Part shown: positions 44,500 to 55,600 of the stretch, in pieces
Layout of the letters: each line of letters opens with the position of its first letter
Numbering within the stretch: position 1 is the stretch's first letter
NCBI GenBank assembly: GCA_026315105.1
Contig: CM048744.1
Span: forward strand, 313,293,270-313,357,269
DNA length: 64,000 bases
Reading direction: 5' to 3'
From: Locusta migratoria
Taxonomy: Eukaryota > Arthropoda > Insecta > Orthoptera > Acrididae
Made by a program: the position numbers and the translations under genes
Notes under the pieces: generated by a model
The model's input: the letters and a program-made list of their open reading frames with translations, nothing else
Told to the model about the DNA's origin: nothing
Database searches by the model: none

Positions 44500-47000
44500 G
44501 GTATAACAGTTGTAAATTGTCGTAGCTGTGTCGGGAAAGTTCCAGAACTGCAAGCGTTAATAGAAAGCACCGAAACACACATCATTGTAGGCAGTGAAAG
44601 TTGGCTAAGCCAGAAATAAGCTCAACAGAAGATTTTGCAAATGATGTGACTGTGTTCAGAAAGGATAGAGCAAACAAAATAGGTGGAGGCGTGTTTGTCG
44701 CCGTCAAAAGTAGTCTTTCCTGTAGCGAAGTTGAAATTGATAGTTCCTGTGAGCTATTATGGGTAGAGGTTGTACCTGAAAATCGTAAGAAGTTAATAAT
44801 TGGTGCCTTTTACCGTCCTCCCGACTCTGACAATACAATAGCAGAAAGGTTCAAAGAAAACCTGAGACTAATTACAAAAACGTATCCGACTCACACGATA
44901 ATAGTAAGCGGTGATTTTAATTTACCCTCAATTGTTGGCGAAATTATATTTTCAAATCAGGAGGTACGCATAAAACATCGTGCGAAATTGTACTTAACGC
45001 ATTCTCTGAGAATTACTTCGAACAATTAGTTAATGAGCCAACTAGAATTGTAAATGGATGTCAAAACACACTGATCTCTTAGCAACAAATAACCCTGAAC
45101 TCATAACGAGCATCAAAACCGATACAGGTGTTAGTGAACATAGAGCTGTCGTAGCGAGATTGAATCTTGAAAGTCCCGAAGTTACCAAAAATAGACAAAA
45201 AGTGTAGTTCTTCAGGAAAGCAGATAGAAAAAAAATTGCTTCTTGAAAGACAGCTTCAACTCGTTTCTAACACTAAACGTAATGTAGACCAGATGTGGCT
45301 CAAATTCAAAGAGGTGATCGACAGCAATTGACAATTTTATACCAAATAGATTAATAAAAGGAGGAGGTGATCCCCCTTGAAACACAAAGCAGGTCAGGAC
45401 ACTGAAGCAAAAGCAAAGGAGAAGGCATGCTAAATTTAAACGAACACAAAATCCCAAGGATTGGCGATCCTACACAGAAGCTCGAAATTTAGCGGGGGCT
45501 CCAGTGCGACATGCCTACAATACTTATCACAACGAAACCCTTTTTCGAAATTTGACTGACAACCTAAAGAGATTTTGGTCATATGTCAAATATACTAGGG
45601 GCAAAACAATACCCTCACTACGCGATGGTAATGGCGATCCTGCCGATGATAGCGCTACTAAAGCAGAGTTACTAAACATAGCTTTTAGAAATTCAGTCAC
45701 CAAAGAAGACGATACTAATATTCCAGATTTCGAAATACAAACAAAGGCCAGAATGAATAACGTAGAAGTAGGTATCATCGGAGTAGTAAAGCAAATAAAA
45801 TCACTTAACAAGACAAGTCTTCTGGTCCGGACTGTATACCCATTACATTTCTATCTGATTATGCTTAAGCGATAGCTCCTTACTTAACAGCCATATACAT
45901 CCGCTCTCTCAAACAAAGATCTGTACCTAATGATTGGAACGTTGCACAGGTCATGCCTATATTCAAGAAAGCCAGTAGGAGTAACCCATTAAACTACAGA
46001 CCTATTTCACTGACGTCAATATGCAGAAGGGTTTTGGAACATACCCTATATTCAAATATTATGAATTATCTCGAACAGAATGATCTATTGACCCAAGGTC
46101 AACACGGATTTAGAAAATATCGTTCATGCGAAACACAACTAGCTCTTTATTCACAAGAAGTGTTGGATGCTATCGACAAAGGTGATATCGGGCGTTCCAC
46201 AGGGTAGTGTCATTGGTCCTCTGCTCTTACTTGTTTACATAAACGATTTGGGAGAAAATCTAAAAAGCTCTCTTAGGTTGTTTGCAGATGACGCCGTCAA
46301 TTACCGTCTAGTAAAATCATCTGAAGATCAAAACGAACTGCAGAACGATTTGAATAAGATATCAGTATGGTATAAAACTTGACAATCGACTCAAGTGTGA
46401 AGTCATCCACAAGAGTACGAAAAGAAATCCGTTAAACTTTATTCACAGAATAAATCAATCAAAACTGATGGCCGTAAACTCTACAAAATACCAAGGATTT
46501 ATTATTACTTCAGACTTAAACTGGAAAGAACACGTAGATAATGTCGTGGGAAATGCGAACCAGAGACTGCGTTTTATTGCCAGAACCCTTAAAACAGAAC
46601 TACTAAACAAAATGTATGCACGATGCTTGTCCGTCCTTTTTTGGAGTATTGCTGCCCAGTGTGGCATCCTTATCAGGTGGGTTTGACGGAGCACATCGAA
46701 AGAGTCCAAATAAGGGAAGCTCCTTTCGTATTGTCACGATACAGGGGAGACAGCGTTACGAAAATGATACTGGATCCGGGATGGGAATCTTTACAACAAC
46801 AGCGCTTATCGCTGCGGCGTGGGCTACTTACGAAACTCCAATCGCCAACATTCTCCTCCGAATGCGAAAATATATTGTTGACTCCCACTTACATAGGAAG
46901 AAATGATCATCAGAATAAAATACGAGAAATCAGAGCTCGAACTGAGAGATTCAGGTGTTCTTTCTTCCCGCGCGCTATTCGAGAATGGAATGGGAGATAA
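44500..47000 (+). pseudogene. CR1-like ORF2: endonuclease - reverse transcriptase
   Basis: Endonuclease motifs: VVNCRSC, IIVGSESWL (catalytic Glu), IIGAFYRPPDSDN and IIVSGDFNLPSI. Then a decayed SEHRAVVARL. The RT reads RSNPLNYRPISLTSICRRVL, QHGFRKYRSCETQLAL, GVPQGSVIGPLLLLVYINDL, RLFADDAVNYRL (catalytic FADD), NSTKYQGFIITSDLNWKEHV and RPFLEYCCPVWHPYQVGLTE. The segment with the catalytic LDF-KAFD motif is deleted near 46185. Confidence 0.8.
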
Positions 47001-47220
47001 ATATAAATAGTATAACGGTGGTTCGACGAACCCTTTTCCAGGCACTTAAATGTGAACTGCAGAGTATCCTATGTAGATGCAAATGTATAAATTAAAATTA
47101 CAGCATTGGATGAGAATGTACGTACATATAGCTCGAAATAAAATACTTGTTAAATAAAATCAAGTGGCCAAATGTGGCTGACTTCGTGTCATAGAATAAA
47201 ATGTAAAATTTTAAAACTAA

Positions 47221-47425
47221 CTTATTTAATATTCACAGAATATATGACATCAACTGCGATTGGGCAAAGCTGAAAATGTGTACCTAGCCGGGATTCGAAC
47301 CCGGGTCTCCTGCTTTCTAGGCAGTTGCGCTGACCCCTACACCACTGGAGACACAGTGATCACCGCACCTGCAACTACCTAAGCGCGCCTCCCGTCAGAT
47401 ACAAATTCCCAGCTTCGCCCTGCCC
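47221..47425 (-). mobile_element. tRNA-derived SINE, left copy of inverted pair
   Basis: On the - strand: GTCTCCAGTGGTGTAGGGGT (A box), CAACTGCCTAGAAAGCAGGA, GGGTTCGAATCCCGGCT (B box), then acacattttcagcttt...tgatgtcatatattctgtga. It mirrors 47585-47778. Confidence 0.8.
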
Positions 47426-47540
47426 ACAGTACTCAAACTCGTAGTTATGAAAATAATTTCCGTAAGAGTAAGGGCTTCAAACTAGCCCACCCCTCCCCAC
47501 TAACGATAGGATCATTGCCCGTCACCGGCATATTATATAT

Positions 47541-47847
47541 GTACATGTGGCGTCACTTCTAATCCTGCAGTTGTTATTATTATTTAATATTTGTATCTGA
47601 CGGGAGGCGTGCTTAGGTAGTCCTTGCAGGTGCGGTGATCACTGTGTCCCCAGTGGTGTAGGGGTCAGCGCAACTGCCTAGAAAGCAGGAGACCCGAGTT
47701 CGAATCCCGGCTGGGTACACATTTTCAGCTTTGACCAATCACAGTTGATGTCATATATTCTGTGAATATTAAATAATAATAATAACAACAACTGCAGGAT
47801 CAGAAGTGACGTCTGTTCATTCGGAACAGACGCCACATGTACATATT
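47541..47847 (+). mobile_element. Inverted-repeat element with a tRNA-like core
   Basis: Arms tatgtacatgtggcgtc, acttctaatcctgcagttg, ttattattatttaatattt (47541-47598) are matched inverted at 47765-47847. Between them lies a SINE-type tRNA module (47640-47720): A box GTGGTGTAGGGGTCAGCGC, stem CTGC/GCAG, B box AGTTCGAATCCCGG, 5 bp acceptor-like CCCAG/CTGGG. The right arm contains an extra 21 bp hairpin (gtctgttc-attcg-gaacagac) at about 47810-47830. Confidence 0.65.
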
Positions 47848-47849
47848 TA

Positions 47850-49640
47850 AAATTAACGTCTGCAACATAAAATTGTGGGGCAAGGCCACACACAGGTCGA
47901 GTGGGCACTGCGTACTGGTAGAGGCGTAGGAACACTAGTGACGTGCGCCCGCAATAGGTGGCGCCAAGAGGGCTTCGTGCTGGTAGAGGTGTAGGTTTAT
48001 GTATATAAACCATTTTTATGCAACTGGTTGGCCGAGGTTTTGTTCACTTTTGGATCGTGTTCCACCGTTGCTGAACTGCAGCCATGTTTAAGGTTTTTAA
48101 AAAGGAAGGTTACTAGTCAAAGAATTTCTGAGAAAATCAATTAGAGAATTCTTTATTATAGTCTTGAAAACTATTTGTATAATAGTAAAATTTAAAAAAA
48201 AGAGACTTTCATTACTACTGCCTCTACAGCTCGAGAAAAAGAAAAGGAAAAAAAAATGTACACACAACATTCGCGTTAAGTATTTTATGCCTCCAATTTC
48301 CTCCTCTGGTGCTAATCTGTGAAAAATATATGTAATTTATTTTATATCAAGATACATATTTAAAACTTTAGCCGAAATATCACAGATATCATGAAGTTAA
48401 ATATATTTCAGGAAATAGTATGCAACGGAGGTACTGGAAAATTATAAAATTTTGGGGACCTTTGAGATGTTCTACAAATAATAATCAATTTCAGTTATAA
48501 ATTTAACTTCAGTCATTTAAGAGGGAACTGTACCGAAAAGATTAAAATTCAGTTTTCGGTAAGTGACAAAAGAAGATTTACAAACTTATTAACTTACGAC
48601 TAGTCATGTTTACAACTTTCCAGCTGCATATTCCAGTTTGACACCTGTTCCCTTACCCATCATACTCATTCTCTTCAATTTGGCTATTAATTGACTATTA
48701 ATTAATGTTATTATAACATTGGTAACACCTGCATTCAGCACTGTCAACCTAACGAATACAGTTTGATTATTCGAAGCAACTTGCAGTTGTTGAAGCCGTA
48801 ATTTGTATTCTGAGAGATTCCAGGCAGATATCTCACAGTAGATTTATATTTACCAGATTCCTTTATATAACTATTGACGGAAAAACGGAAAAAACAAATG
48901 CACCCGGGACTGTCAGATGTTCGAAACACCTGTGCAAAATTGCGTTCAACCGAAATTTAGGTACAGACGAAAAACTGAAACTCACTTGAACTATACAGTT
49001 TTTGCAATCCTCATGAAACGCTCCTTTCCCAACGTTCGCTCGCCTGCTCACCCGCTCGTCCTCACCAGCTCAAGGCACTACTTGCTCGCACGCTTCACTT
49101 TACCAGTCGGTTAGTAATACTAGAAAACAATGCAACGTATCCAAGTATTTTTTCTTACTAGTATTAGTGTTAAATATTATGCTCCATGAAGTACTTCGCT
49201 ATAAAATGTTAATTACGCCCTCTAGAATGTTTCTAAGAAAATATTTATCTCGGCCCCAGAAGGTCGTAGAGTAACATTATTTGTTTTAAAATTTCTGTCA
49301 AAATGTCGGCAATATATTTCATTAACAGTTACTTTGATAAAATAAACATATAAATATTCAATTGACGAAAACAGGCCTAAAAAGTGCAAGTTATTCAAAG
49401 TCATTGTTTGATACTTTTGATACAAAATCAAAAATGATTTAATAGCATAATATTACAACTCTTCACGAAGAAAACAAACGAAAGACGTTACTCTAAGTCA
49501 ATCCCCTGAGCAACTATAGCCAATTATATATATATTGTGTGTGTATAAAATCAATATATCTCGAAAAATACTGAACTTTTTTATTTTTTTCGAAAAAGTG
49601 ACTTTTTTTAAAATTATTTCATGCATTACTTACGGCAAAT
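47850..49640. other. AT-rich, nothing recognised beyond the 48 kb inverted segment
   Basis: 47995-48050 is the inverted partner of 43030-43090. The rest has no ORF or motif that I can name. Confidence 0.45.
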
Positions 49641-49643
49641 AAT

Positions 49644-50555
49644 CTATACTAATAATAAATCTGTAAATGTAGGCCTGTCGCTGTTCCCATAAATCTTCAA
49701 AACTACTGGACGAATCTTCATGTGGTTTTCACAGGAAACTGGAGAAAAGTGTGGGTCAACATATAGACATAATTTTATCAAAATCGGATCACGAAACAAA
49801 AAGATATAGTAATTTTAAATGTTTTCAGTATCCGTCGTGTCTGTTTTTTCAACTATTAAAGACCTCTTATCTCCAAAACTACTTCACGAATTTGCATGGG
49901 GGTTTCACAGGTAACTTGAGCGTAACGCTGGACATCATATAGACTTCGTTTCATAAAAATCGGATTACGGAAAGAAAAAATATCGTGAATTGAAATTTTT
50001 TTATATACGACCGTCATGTCTGTCTCTTTCTTTGAACACGTTTATCTCCAAAACTACTAGACGAATTTTCATGCGGTTTTCACACCTAACTTGCACATAT
50101 CGTACGGTTACATAAATGCTTCAATAATTAAAATCGGATCGGACAAAATAAAGATATCATAATTTAATCATTTGTTTAAAAGCCATAATGTATGCCTATT
50201 TGTTGAAGGTAATCTCCACAAGTATTAAACGAACTTTCATGGATTTCCACAGGTACATTGAGAATAGTTTGGAGAGTAACATAGGCTTCATTTCATCAAA
50301 ATCGGATCAGAGGAAGGAAAGATATCGTAACTTCAAGTTTTATGTGTATACTATGCATATAAGTATGGTGTAGTGTAGAAAATCTCAAAGAGTACTATAC
50401 GAACATTCATGGGGTTTCATAGGTTAACTGATAGTACCTTGGAGCAACATATAAGCTTATTTTAATCAAAATCGGATCAGTGAAGAAAAGATATCGTAAT
50501 TTGTAGTTTCTGGTGTGTGCTACGCAGGAATTGCAGCGTATTATAGCAAAGATCC
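49644..50555 (+). mobile_element. Helitron-like segment made of about five 170 bp repeats
   Basis: It begins TCTATACTAATAATAAATCTG, a Helitron-style 5' end. It continues with tandem units each containing ccaaaactact.gacgaat, ttcatg.ggttttcacaggt, caaaatcggatca and aagatatcgtaattt. Unit starts are near 49697, 49875, 50050, 50215 and 50385. A CTAG at 50553-50556 could be the 3' end, with a weak acgc/gcgt stem before it. The 3' limit is uncertain. Confidence 0.55.
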
Positions 50556-50599
50556 GCTAGAGGCGCTGTTACTACATAGTATACATAGACCAAAGATCT

Positions 50600-51492
50600 T
50601 CGTCGACGCTGCGTTTTTTATTCTCATAGCTAAGGTGTAACACACTGAAACAAGCACTACGACTTTCCTTACGGCACCGTTGTAGTGTATTGATGTTGGC
50701 AGGGACCGTAGAATCCTTTCTGAAAAATCAGTCATGTACAATGGAGGGAATAATTCGTTGTATTGATAAGGAAAGAAATAATTATTGTTGTTCCGATCAG
50801 TAAATGAATGATCTCCCTAAAGCGAACATTTCGTAGCCAACGTTAACATAGTAAACTGCTGCCACACCAAGTAAAATGTAAGCCAGGTACGAAAGAAAAA
50901 CAAATCATTTACTAAGAATTGTTGGTTTTGTAATGCTGCAAAGAAACAATACATGATCGTGTGTGCGTATTGCCTCAGTAACAGAAGTATTTTGAATTAA
51001 GAGCCGCAATCTTATCTCTGAAAATACGAACTAACATTGAACAGCGAGTTGCTGATTACACTTTGTATATTCACAGCTTAACGACATATGTTTGCTTCTT
51101 TTGACAGGGAACATTTGAATTTAACATATAACGATATTCCTTTGCGTCTATCGATGCTCTAATTTACATAAGAATTATTTGCAAGGAAAGTCCAATTTAT
51201 GTACTTCCCTTTTGATTTCGGTGTATCCTCATTACATTTTGAGTGCGTTGTGTTTAGGAATGCATCAAAAACGCCATAGTACAAGAAACGACAAAGTGAG
51301 GTGACGTTAGTTACTTAGTACGCCAAATAACTAATTATAGCGTTGCTGCGTATTTTTCATTCTCATAAATATGATGTAATACACTACAAGAAGGGGTACA
51401 ATTTTACTTACGATGGCGGCGTTGTGTGCTAATGTTGGCAACAGCCACTGAATGCTTTTTCAAAATTCAGTCACGTAGAATGATGGAAATAT
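50600..51492 (+). repeat. Pair of diverged direct repeats of about 150 bp
   Basis: 50604-50752 and 51340-51492 align through ctgcgt.tttt.attctcata, gatg.tgtaa.acact, tgttggca, gaa.cctttctgaaa and attcagtca.gtaga.atg. The stretch between them has no recognised content. Confidence 0.6.
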
Positions 51493-51499
51493 CCACTCT

Positions 51500-52869
51500 T
51501 TCCACGCATTTTTTTGCTCTTATGATTGGTTTGTATCGCATTGGCTGCAAGGAAGCCCCACCTGATTTTCGCAGAATAACCACATAAGATGAAATAATAT
51601 CTAAATAAATGTATCACAAAAGCATCAAGAAAGATGAGGAAACGTCACTAAATTGGCCATTTACACATATTCACCCGTCTTTACCGAACAAAAAAAGGAG
51701 CAAGATAAAGTCAGCGATTAGTATATTTTTCCTGATATCACGTGCCATTTCCGCCATAATGTTGAGAACACGAAATCTGTTCTGCGCATCCGAATGCTCA
51801 CTCCAGAGATATTTCTGCTCTGTGGCTGCCACTAGAGATAATATACACACGCGAGCTACAAACTCATCAGAAACCTCTCTGCTTTCATAATTGTTCAGTA
51901 CACTATTGTGATTTACATTTGTAATTACTTACTTTTGGTCCGGACTACATTAAGACAGGGAAAGACGTCTTCATTTGCAGAGACAATTCTACTTAGAGTT
52001 ATAATCCGACTTCTGAATATATAGTTCTGTTACACAAGGTCGATTTAAACTTCGTGCTTAACGAACTCATCACTGAAGGACGAGGGGGCATGTATTAGCT
52101 GAAAGAGTGGCGGGATGCTGCTAATACAGTCAAGACAATTCACTGGGAATACTATATTTAATGGCAAGTTCTATACAGATTATCAGCTGACGCCATTCCT
52201 TCTACTATTACCCAGACTTACTTTATCGCACATTGACACCGCCATGACGTCTTATTTAAACAGACCTGAACTGCTCTGTTGACTGCATTGCCAGACTCAG
52301 CATTCGTCGAGTTTTCGACATACAGAATAACTACATTGTTCCGAGTGCAACACTGCAACATACTAATACTTCAGCATTCATATACTATTAGAGATAAAAA
52401 GTTTAGTACTACACTATAGAACCAACACATGGCGCTGTTATTAGTATTAGTTTTCATCTCAACGATAGATGTGTTTTCAGAAGTTTACGCCAAACAGACA
52501 TTCTTAACTTTATGAACACAACCTAACATTTGATTTACATCGTTCCGCAGTACGGACTTAATTAATTTAATTTCATCTTGAGTTTATTGACAGAGCGATC
52601 TAACTAGGATTGTGTTTTTGCTGACCTACGTCCGGAACCCAAAGCACCATGGTAATACAGGTCCCTCTGTAACAACCGTTGCGAAGCTAGTATGTTAATA
52701 AGTTTGGAAACGCGAATGTTGATGAGTTGTAAGTAATCTAGTTTTTAAAGGTTTTAAAATGTTTTTTCGATATATCTCTAAAAGCTACAAAGCTATCGTT
52801 AGGTACAGAAAAACCAATCGATAGATAATCTTAAGGCCTACAACTTTCTACATAGTTCTTCGTTTTTTG
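51500..52869. other. Nothing recognised
   Basis: AT-rich with short open frames only. The block 52080-52350 is GC-balanced and LTR-like in style but no ends were found. Confidence 0.4.
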
Positions 52870-52952
52870 GCCTTGTCTTCCGCAGTTGCAGTTATACAAT
52901 TTTGTATAGGATATGGGACCGTCTTTTGCAACTGTAAATTAGTCTACTTTAG

Positions 52953-52993
52953 ACCAGACGCGTTTCGCTTTATTTTAAAGCATCTTCAGTGGT
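52953..52993 (-). ncRNA. Hammerhead ribozyme-like motif, left arm
   Basis: - strand: ACCA (stem I), CTGAAGA, stem II GCTTT/AAAGC with a 5 nt loop, GAAA, CGCGT forming with the preceding A the palindrome ACGCGT (stem III as a dimer), C at the cleavage position, TGGT (stem I). All conserved core bases are present. Confidence 0.75.
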
Positions 52994-53306
52994 CAGCTGT
53001 ACAATAAATGGTTTGTATTACATTATTTGTTTTAGTTATTACGAAATTCGATCTGTAACAGTTCTCATGCAATTGGATTGTTTTCATTCTGAATAAATAG
53101 GACTATTAATATTACTCACGAATTTTTTATGTTTTTATGGTGCTACAAATCACACATGAAGATAAAAACATAAAAAATTCGTGAGTAATATTAATAGTCC
53201 AATTTATTCAGAATGAAAACAATCCAATTGCATGAGAACTGTTACAGATCGAATTTCGTAATAACTAAAACAAATAATGTAATACAAACCATTTATTGTA
53301 CAGCTG

Positions 53307-53347
53307 ACCACTGAAGATGCTTTAAAATATAGCGAAACGCGTCTGGT
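53307..53347 (+). ncRNA. Hammerhead ribozyme-like motif, right arm
   Basis: Same layout as the left arm on the + strand, with ACCA, CTGAAGA, GAAA, ACGCGT, C and TGGT intact. Stem II is weakened by one change (TAGC instead of AAGC). Confidence 0.72.
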
Positions 53348-53727
53348 GTAAAGTAGACTAATTTACAGTTGCAAAAGACGGTCCCATATCCAAACAAAAT
53401 TCTACAACTTTGTAATTAAACATTTTCCCATCAGATTTATATTTTTTTATTTATTTAAGGAAAAGAGTTTTCTACAACTTTACGAAATTTTTTGCGAATT
53501 TCTCCTACTCGGTTCGAGTTTCATTAAAGAGAAACCATATTCGAAATTTAATTCCCTTACGATCTTTTTTGTTGTTTTCTTTTTCGGTAATAATTTTTGC
53601 AAATTTAACATTAAGCAGTCACAGAATGCTTGGACTACTATCACTGCGGCCTGTCAAAGTTATTTTCTCCGGCGGTGACTTATCCAGATTGGACTGTACT
53701 ACTATTTACAGTGGTAAGTACCAGCGG

Positions 53728-53991
53728 TCAGCCGTCGCTTTCCACCTCGTTGTAGTCCTGTATCAGGGCCCGCAGGTTGCTGCGCGCCTCGCTGAACTCT
53801 AGCTCCTCCATGCCCTCTCCCACGTAGTGGTGCACAAAGGCGCGCTTGGCGAACATGAGGTTGAACTTGCGAGCGAGGCTTATCCACGCCTCCTTCACGG
53901 CCGTGGAGTTGGCAAGCATGCAGGCGGCGCTCGGCGTAGGGGCCAGGTCCCCGCAGGGCACCGCCACCGGTGGCTCTCGGTTCATCGCCAC
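53728..53991 (-). CDS. Divergent alpha-tubulin-like protein, last coding exon
   Basis: After an acceptor (ccctgcag) the - strand encodes 87 residues and TGA: VAMNREPPVAVPCGDLAPTP, SAACMLANSTAVKEAW, ARKFNLMFAKRAFVHHYVGE, GMEELEFSEARSNL, RALIQDYNEVESDG. It matches the end of alpha-tubulin ([58 protein letters not shown]), including the H12 surface that faces motor proteins. It is strongly diverged, with VPGGDLA changed to VPCGDLA, and it stops after DYNEVESDG, without the Glu-rich tail and terminal Tyr. The open frame and acceptor favour a real gene, perhaps tissue-restricted. A diverged pseudogene is possible. Upstream exons are not seen in the window. Confidence 0.82.
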   Translation of the reverse strand: MAMNREPPVAVPCGDLAPTPSAACMLANSTAVKEAWISLARKFNLMFAKRAFVHHYVGEGMEELEFSEARSNLRALIQDYNEVESDG

Positions 53992-54344
53992 CTGCAGGGG
54001 TGCCAACCTCCAAACATCTAATTTTCTACTACATTGTCATAGCAGTTAAATTAATTTTATGCAATTTCAGGCTAGTTGAGCATACATTGGTTGACTGTAT
54101 TCGTTTTTAATGGCTGCTCTAACCGATACAACAGCAATTTCAGTCATTCTTTTGAGTATACACTATTAATAAATGGGGAAACAACTGAATAGTAACAATT
54201 CAGACTGCACGATACCTATCAGTTGTACTAATAAAACAAAACACAGCTGCTGTCACTGTCCAAGTCACAGTTCTACTTTTCTTGCTCATGAGTCCTTTAC
54301 CAGGAACAATTCTTTCAGTTATTTTGAAAATCAGGCGTAAAATA

Positions 54345-55600
54345 AATTTATAATAAATCATTTTAAGGCTTATGTTATACTTCTTCATTAATCAATCAGT
54401 TTGACTTGTAGCAAGCGTCATCAGAAATTAAAAGCAAATATCAGTAAGACTGAAAATGATACTAATGTAAACAATACAGCGTGATACGTATGCTGTATAA
54501 ATTATGTAGAAGCGTGTAATTTACTCTACTTCACGTAATCTCTATATATAAAAGGAAGTGTCCCGATTGACTGACTGACTGATTGACTGATTGACTGACT
54601 CATCATGGCCCAGCCAAAAACAACGGAAGATAGAAACTTGAAATTTGTACAGGGTGTTGATCTTACTCTGTAGGCGTCATTTAAGAAGCGATTTTTCGAT
54701 ATTCCGTCCGTAAGGGGGTGAAATAGGGGATGAAACGTTTTTTGAAAATACGGAGCTATTTAGGCAATTTTGAAGCTAGAACTACAAAATTTCGGATTTT
54801 AATTCAGGGTTCGAATTTAAAAGACACGTTTTTCGGCATTTTTTTTTTAAATTCGACAAATAAGGGGGTAAAATAGGTGACGCAAAAAATTGATTTTCAA
54901 ATATATGTTGCTGTTAACTCAAATTTTAAGCTACAACTACGATACTTCGGATATAGAATCTTAGTCAGGATTAAAAATCCACGATTTTTAGTATTTTTGG
55001 AAATTCAACAAGTAAGAGGGTTAAATAGAGGATCAAAAATTCTTTTTTCAAAACATGTTGCTATTCATACAATTTTGTACCTAGAGCTATTTGTATAGTT
55101 GGTTAGACGATAAAAAATACGTGTTTCGGTATTTTTGGAAATTCAACCATCAAGGAGGATAAATTGGAGAGGGGATGTTTTTCGAAAATCTGTTGCTATT
55201 TAGGTAATTTTGAAGTTAGAACTACAAATTTTCGGATTTGGATTCGGGGTTCGAATTTAAAGGACACGTGTTTCGGTATTTTCGGAAATTTGACCAATAA
55301 GCGGGTGAATACGAGATGCAAAAATTGATTTTCAAAAATATGGTGCTGTTAACTCAAATTTCAAGCTATAACTACGAAATTTAAGATATGGATTCTTCAT
55401 CAGGATTAAAAAGAAACAACTGGTGCAGACCTACCAGCCTACGCATGCGAAGCAGCGTGGGTTCAGCTAGTGTCATAATATAAAGAAGGTCTTCTTGATG
55501 TTTGCTTTTAATTCCTGATGACGCCTGCAACAACTGAAACTGGTTGATCATTAAAGAGGCATAACATATAGCTTAAGGCTTAAAATGATTTATTCCAAAT
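54345..55600. mobile_element. Inverted-repeat element with degenerate hammerhead-like arms, split by a Helitron
   Basis: Arms at about 54350-54445 and 55490-55597 are inverted copies (tttgcttttaatt.ctgatgacgc, cattaa, gcataacata, ggcttaaaatgatttatt). The right arm reads CTGATGA...GAAACTGGTT, close to a hammerhead core but without a good stem II. The left arm has CTGATGACGCTTG..CAAG with GAAA changed to CAAA. It is probably a relic of a ribozyme-bearing element. Confidence 0.5.
54539..55470 (+). mobile_element. Non-autonomous Helitron with exact ends
   Basis: It starts A|TCTCTATATATAAAAGGAAG and ends with gcatgcgaagcagcgtgggt, tcagCTAG|T. TC start, CTAG end and A/T target fit the Helitron rule, and the gaagc/gctt-rich end gives a weak hairpin. 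Size 932 bp. The interior holds about four or five imperfect 160-190 bp units (ttttggaaattc.acaa.taaggggg, gtgaaatagg, tttcaaa.tatgttgctgtt). No protein coding. Confidence 0.8.

Larger units (their letters stand above)
43441..47095 (+). mobile_element. CR1-like LINE, near full length, decayed
   Basis: In order: ORF1 with an esterase-like domain, AP endonuclease and RT, ending gtatcctatgtagatgcaaatg. Several internal deletions (for example near 46185, between DAIDKGDI and the GVPQG motif) and frameshifts are present. The family is the same as 8191-9285, which preserves the segment missing here. Confidence 0.82.
52880..53425. mobile_element. Palindromic element with a hammerhead motif in each arm
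   Basis: Arms of about 240 bp (52896-53137 and 53163-53405) are almost perfectly complementary, around a 25 bp spacer (tggtgctacaaatcacacat). Similarity continues, weaker, into cctatacaaaattgtataa / ccaaacaaaattctacaa. Each arm holds the hammerhead set. No ORF. It resembles a non-autonomous Penelope-type or retrozyme-like element present as a head-to-head dimer. Confidence 0.75.

Noticed and set aside
47640..47720. Functional tRNA gene
   Set aside because: The cloverleaf is imperfect, it is followed by a SINE tail, and an inverted copy lies nearby, so it is a tRNA-derived repeat.
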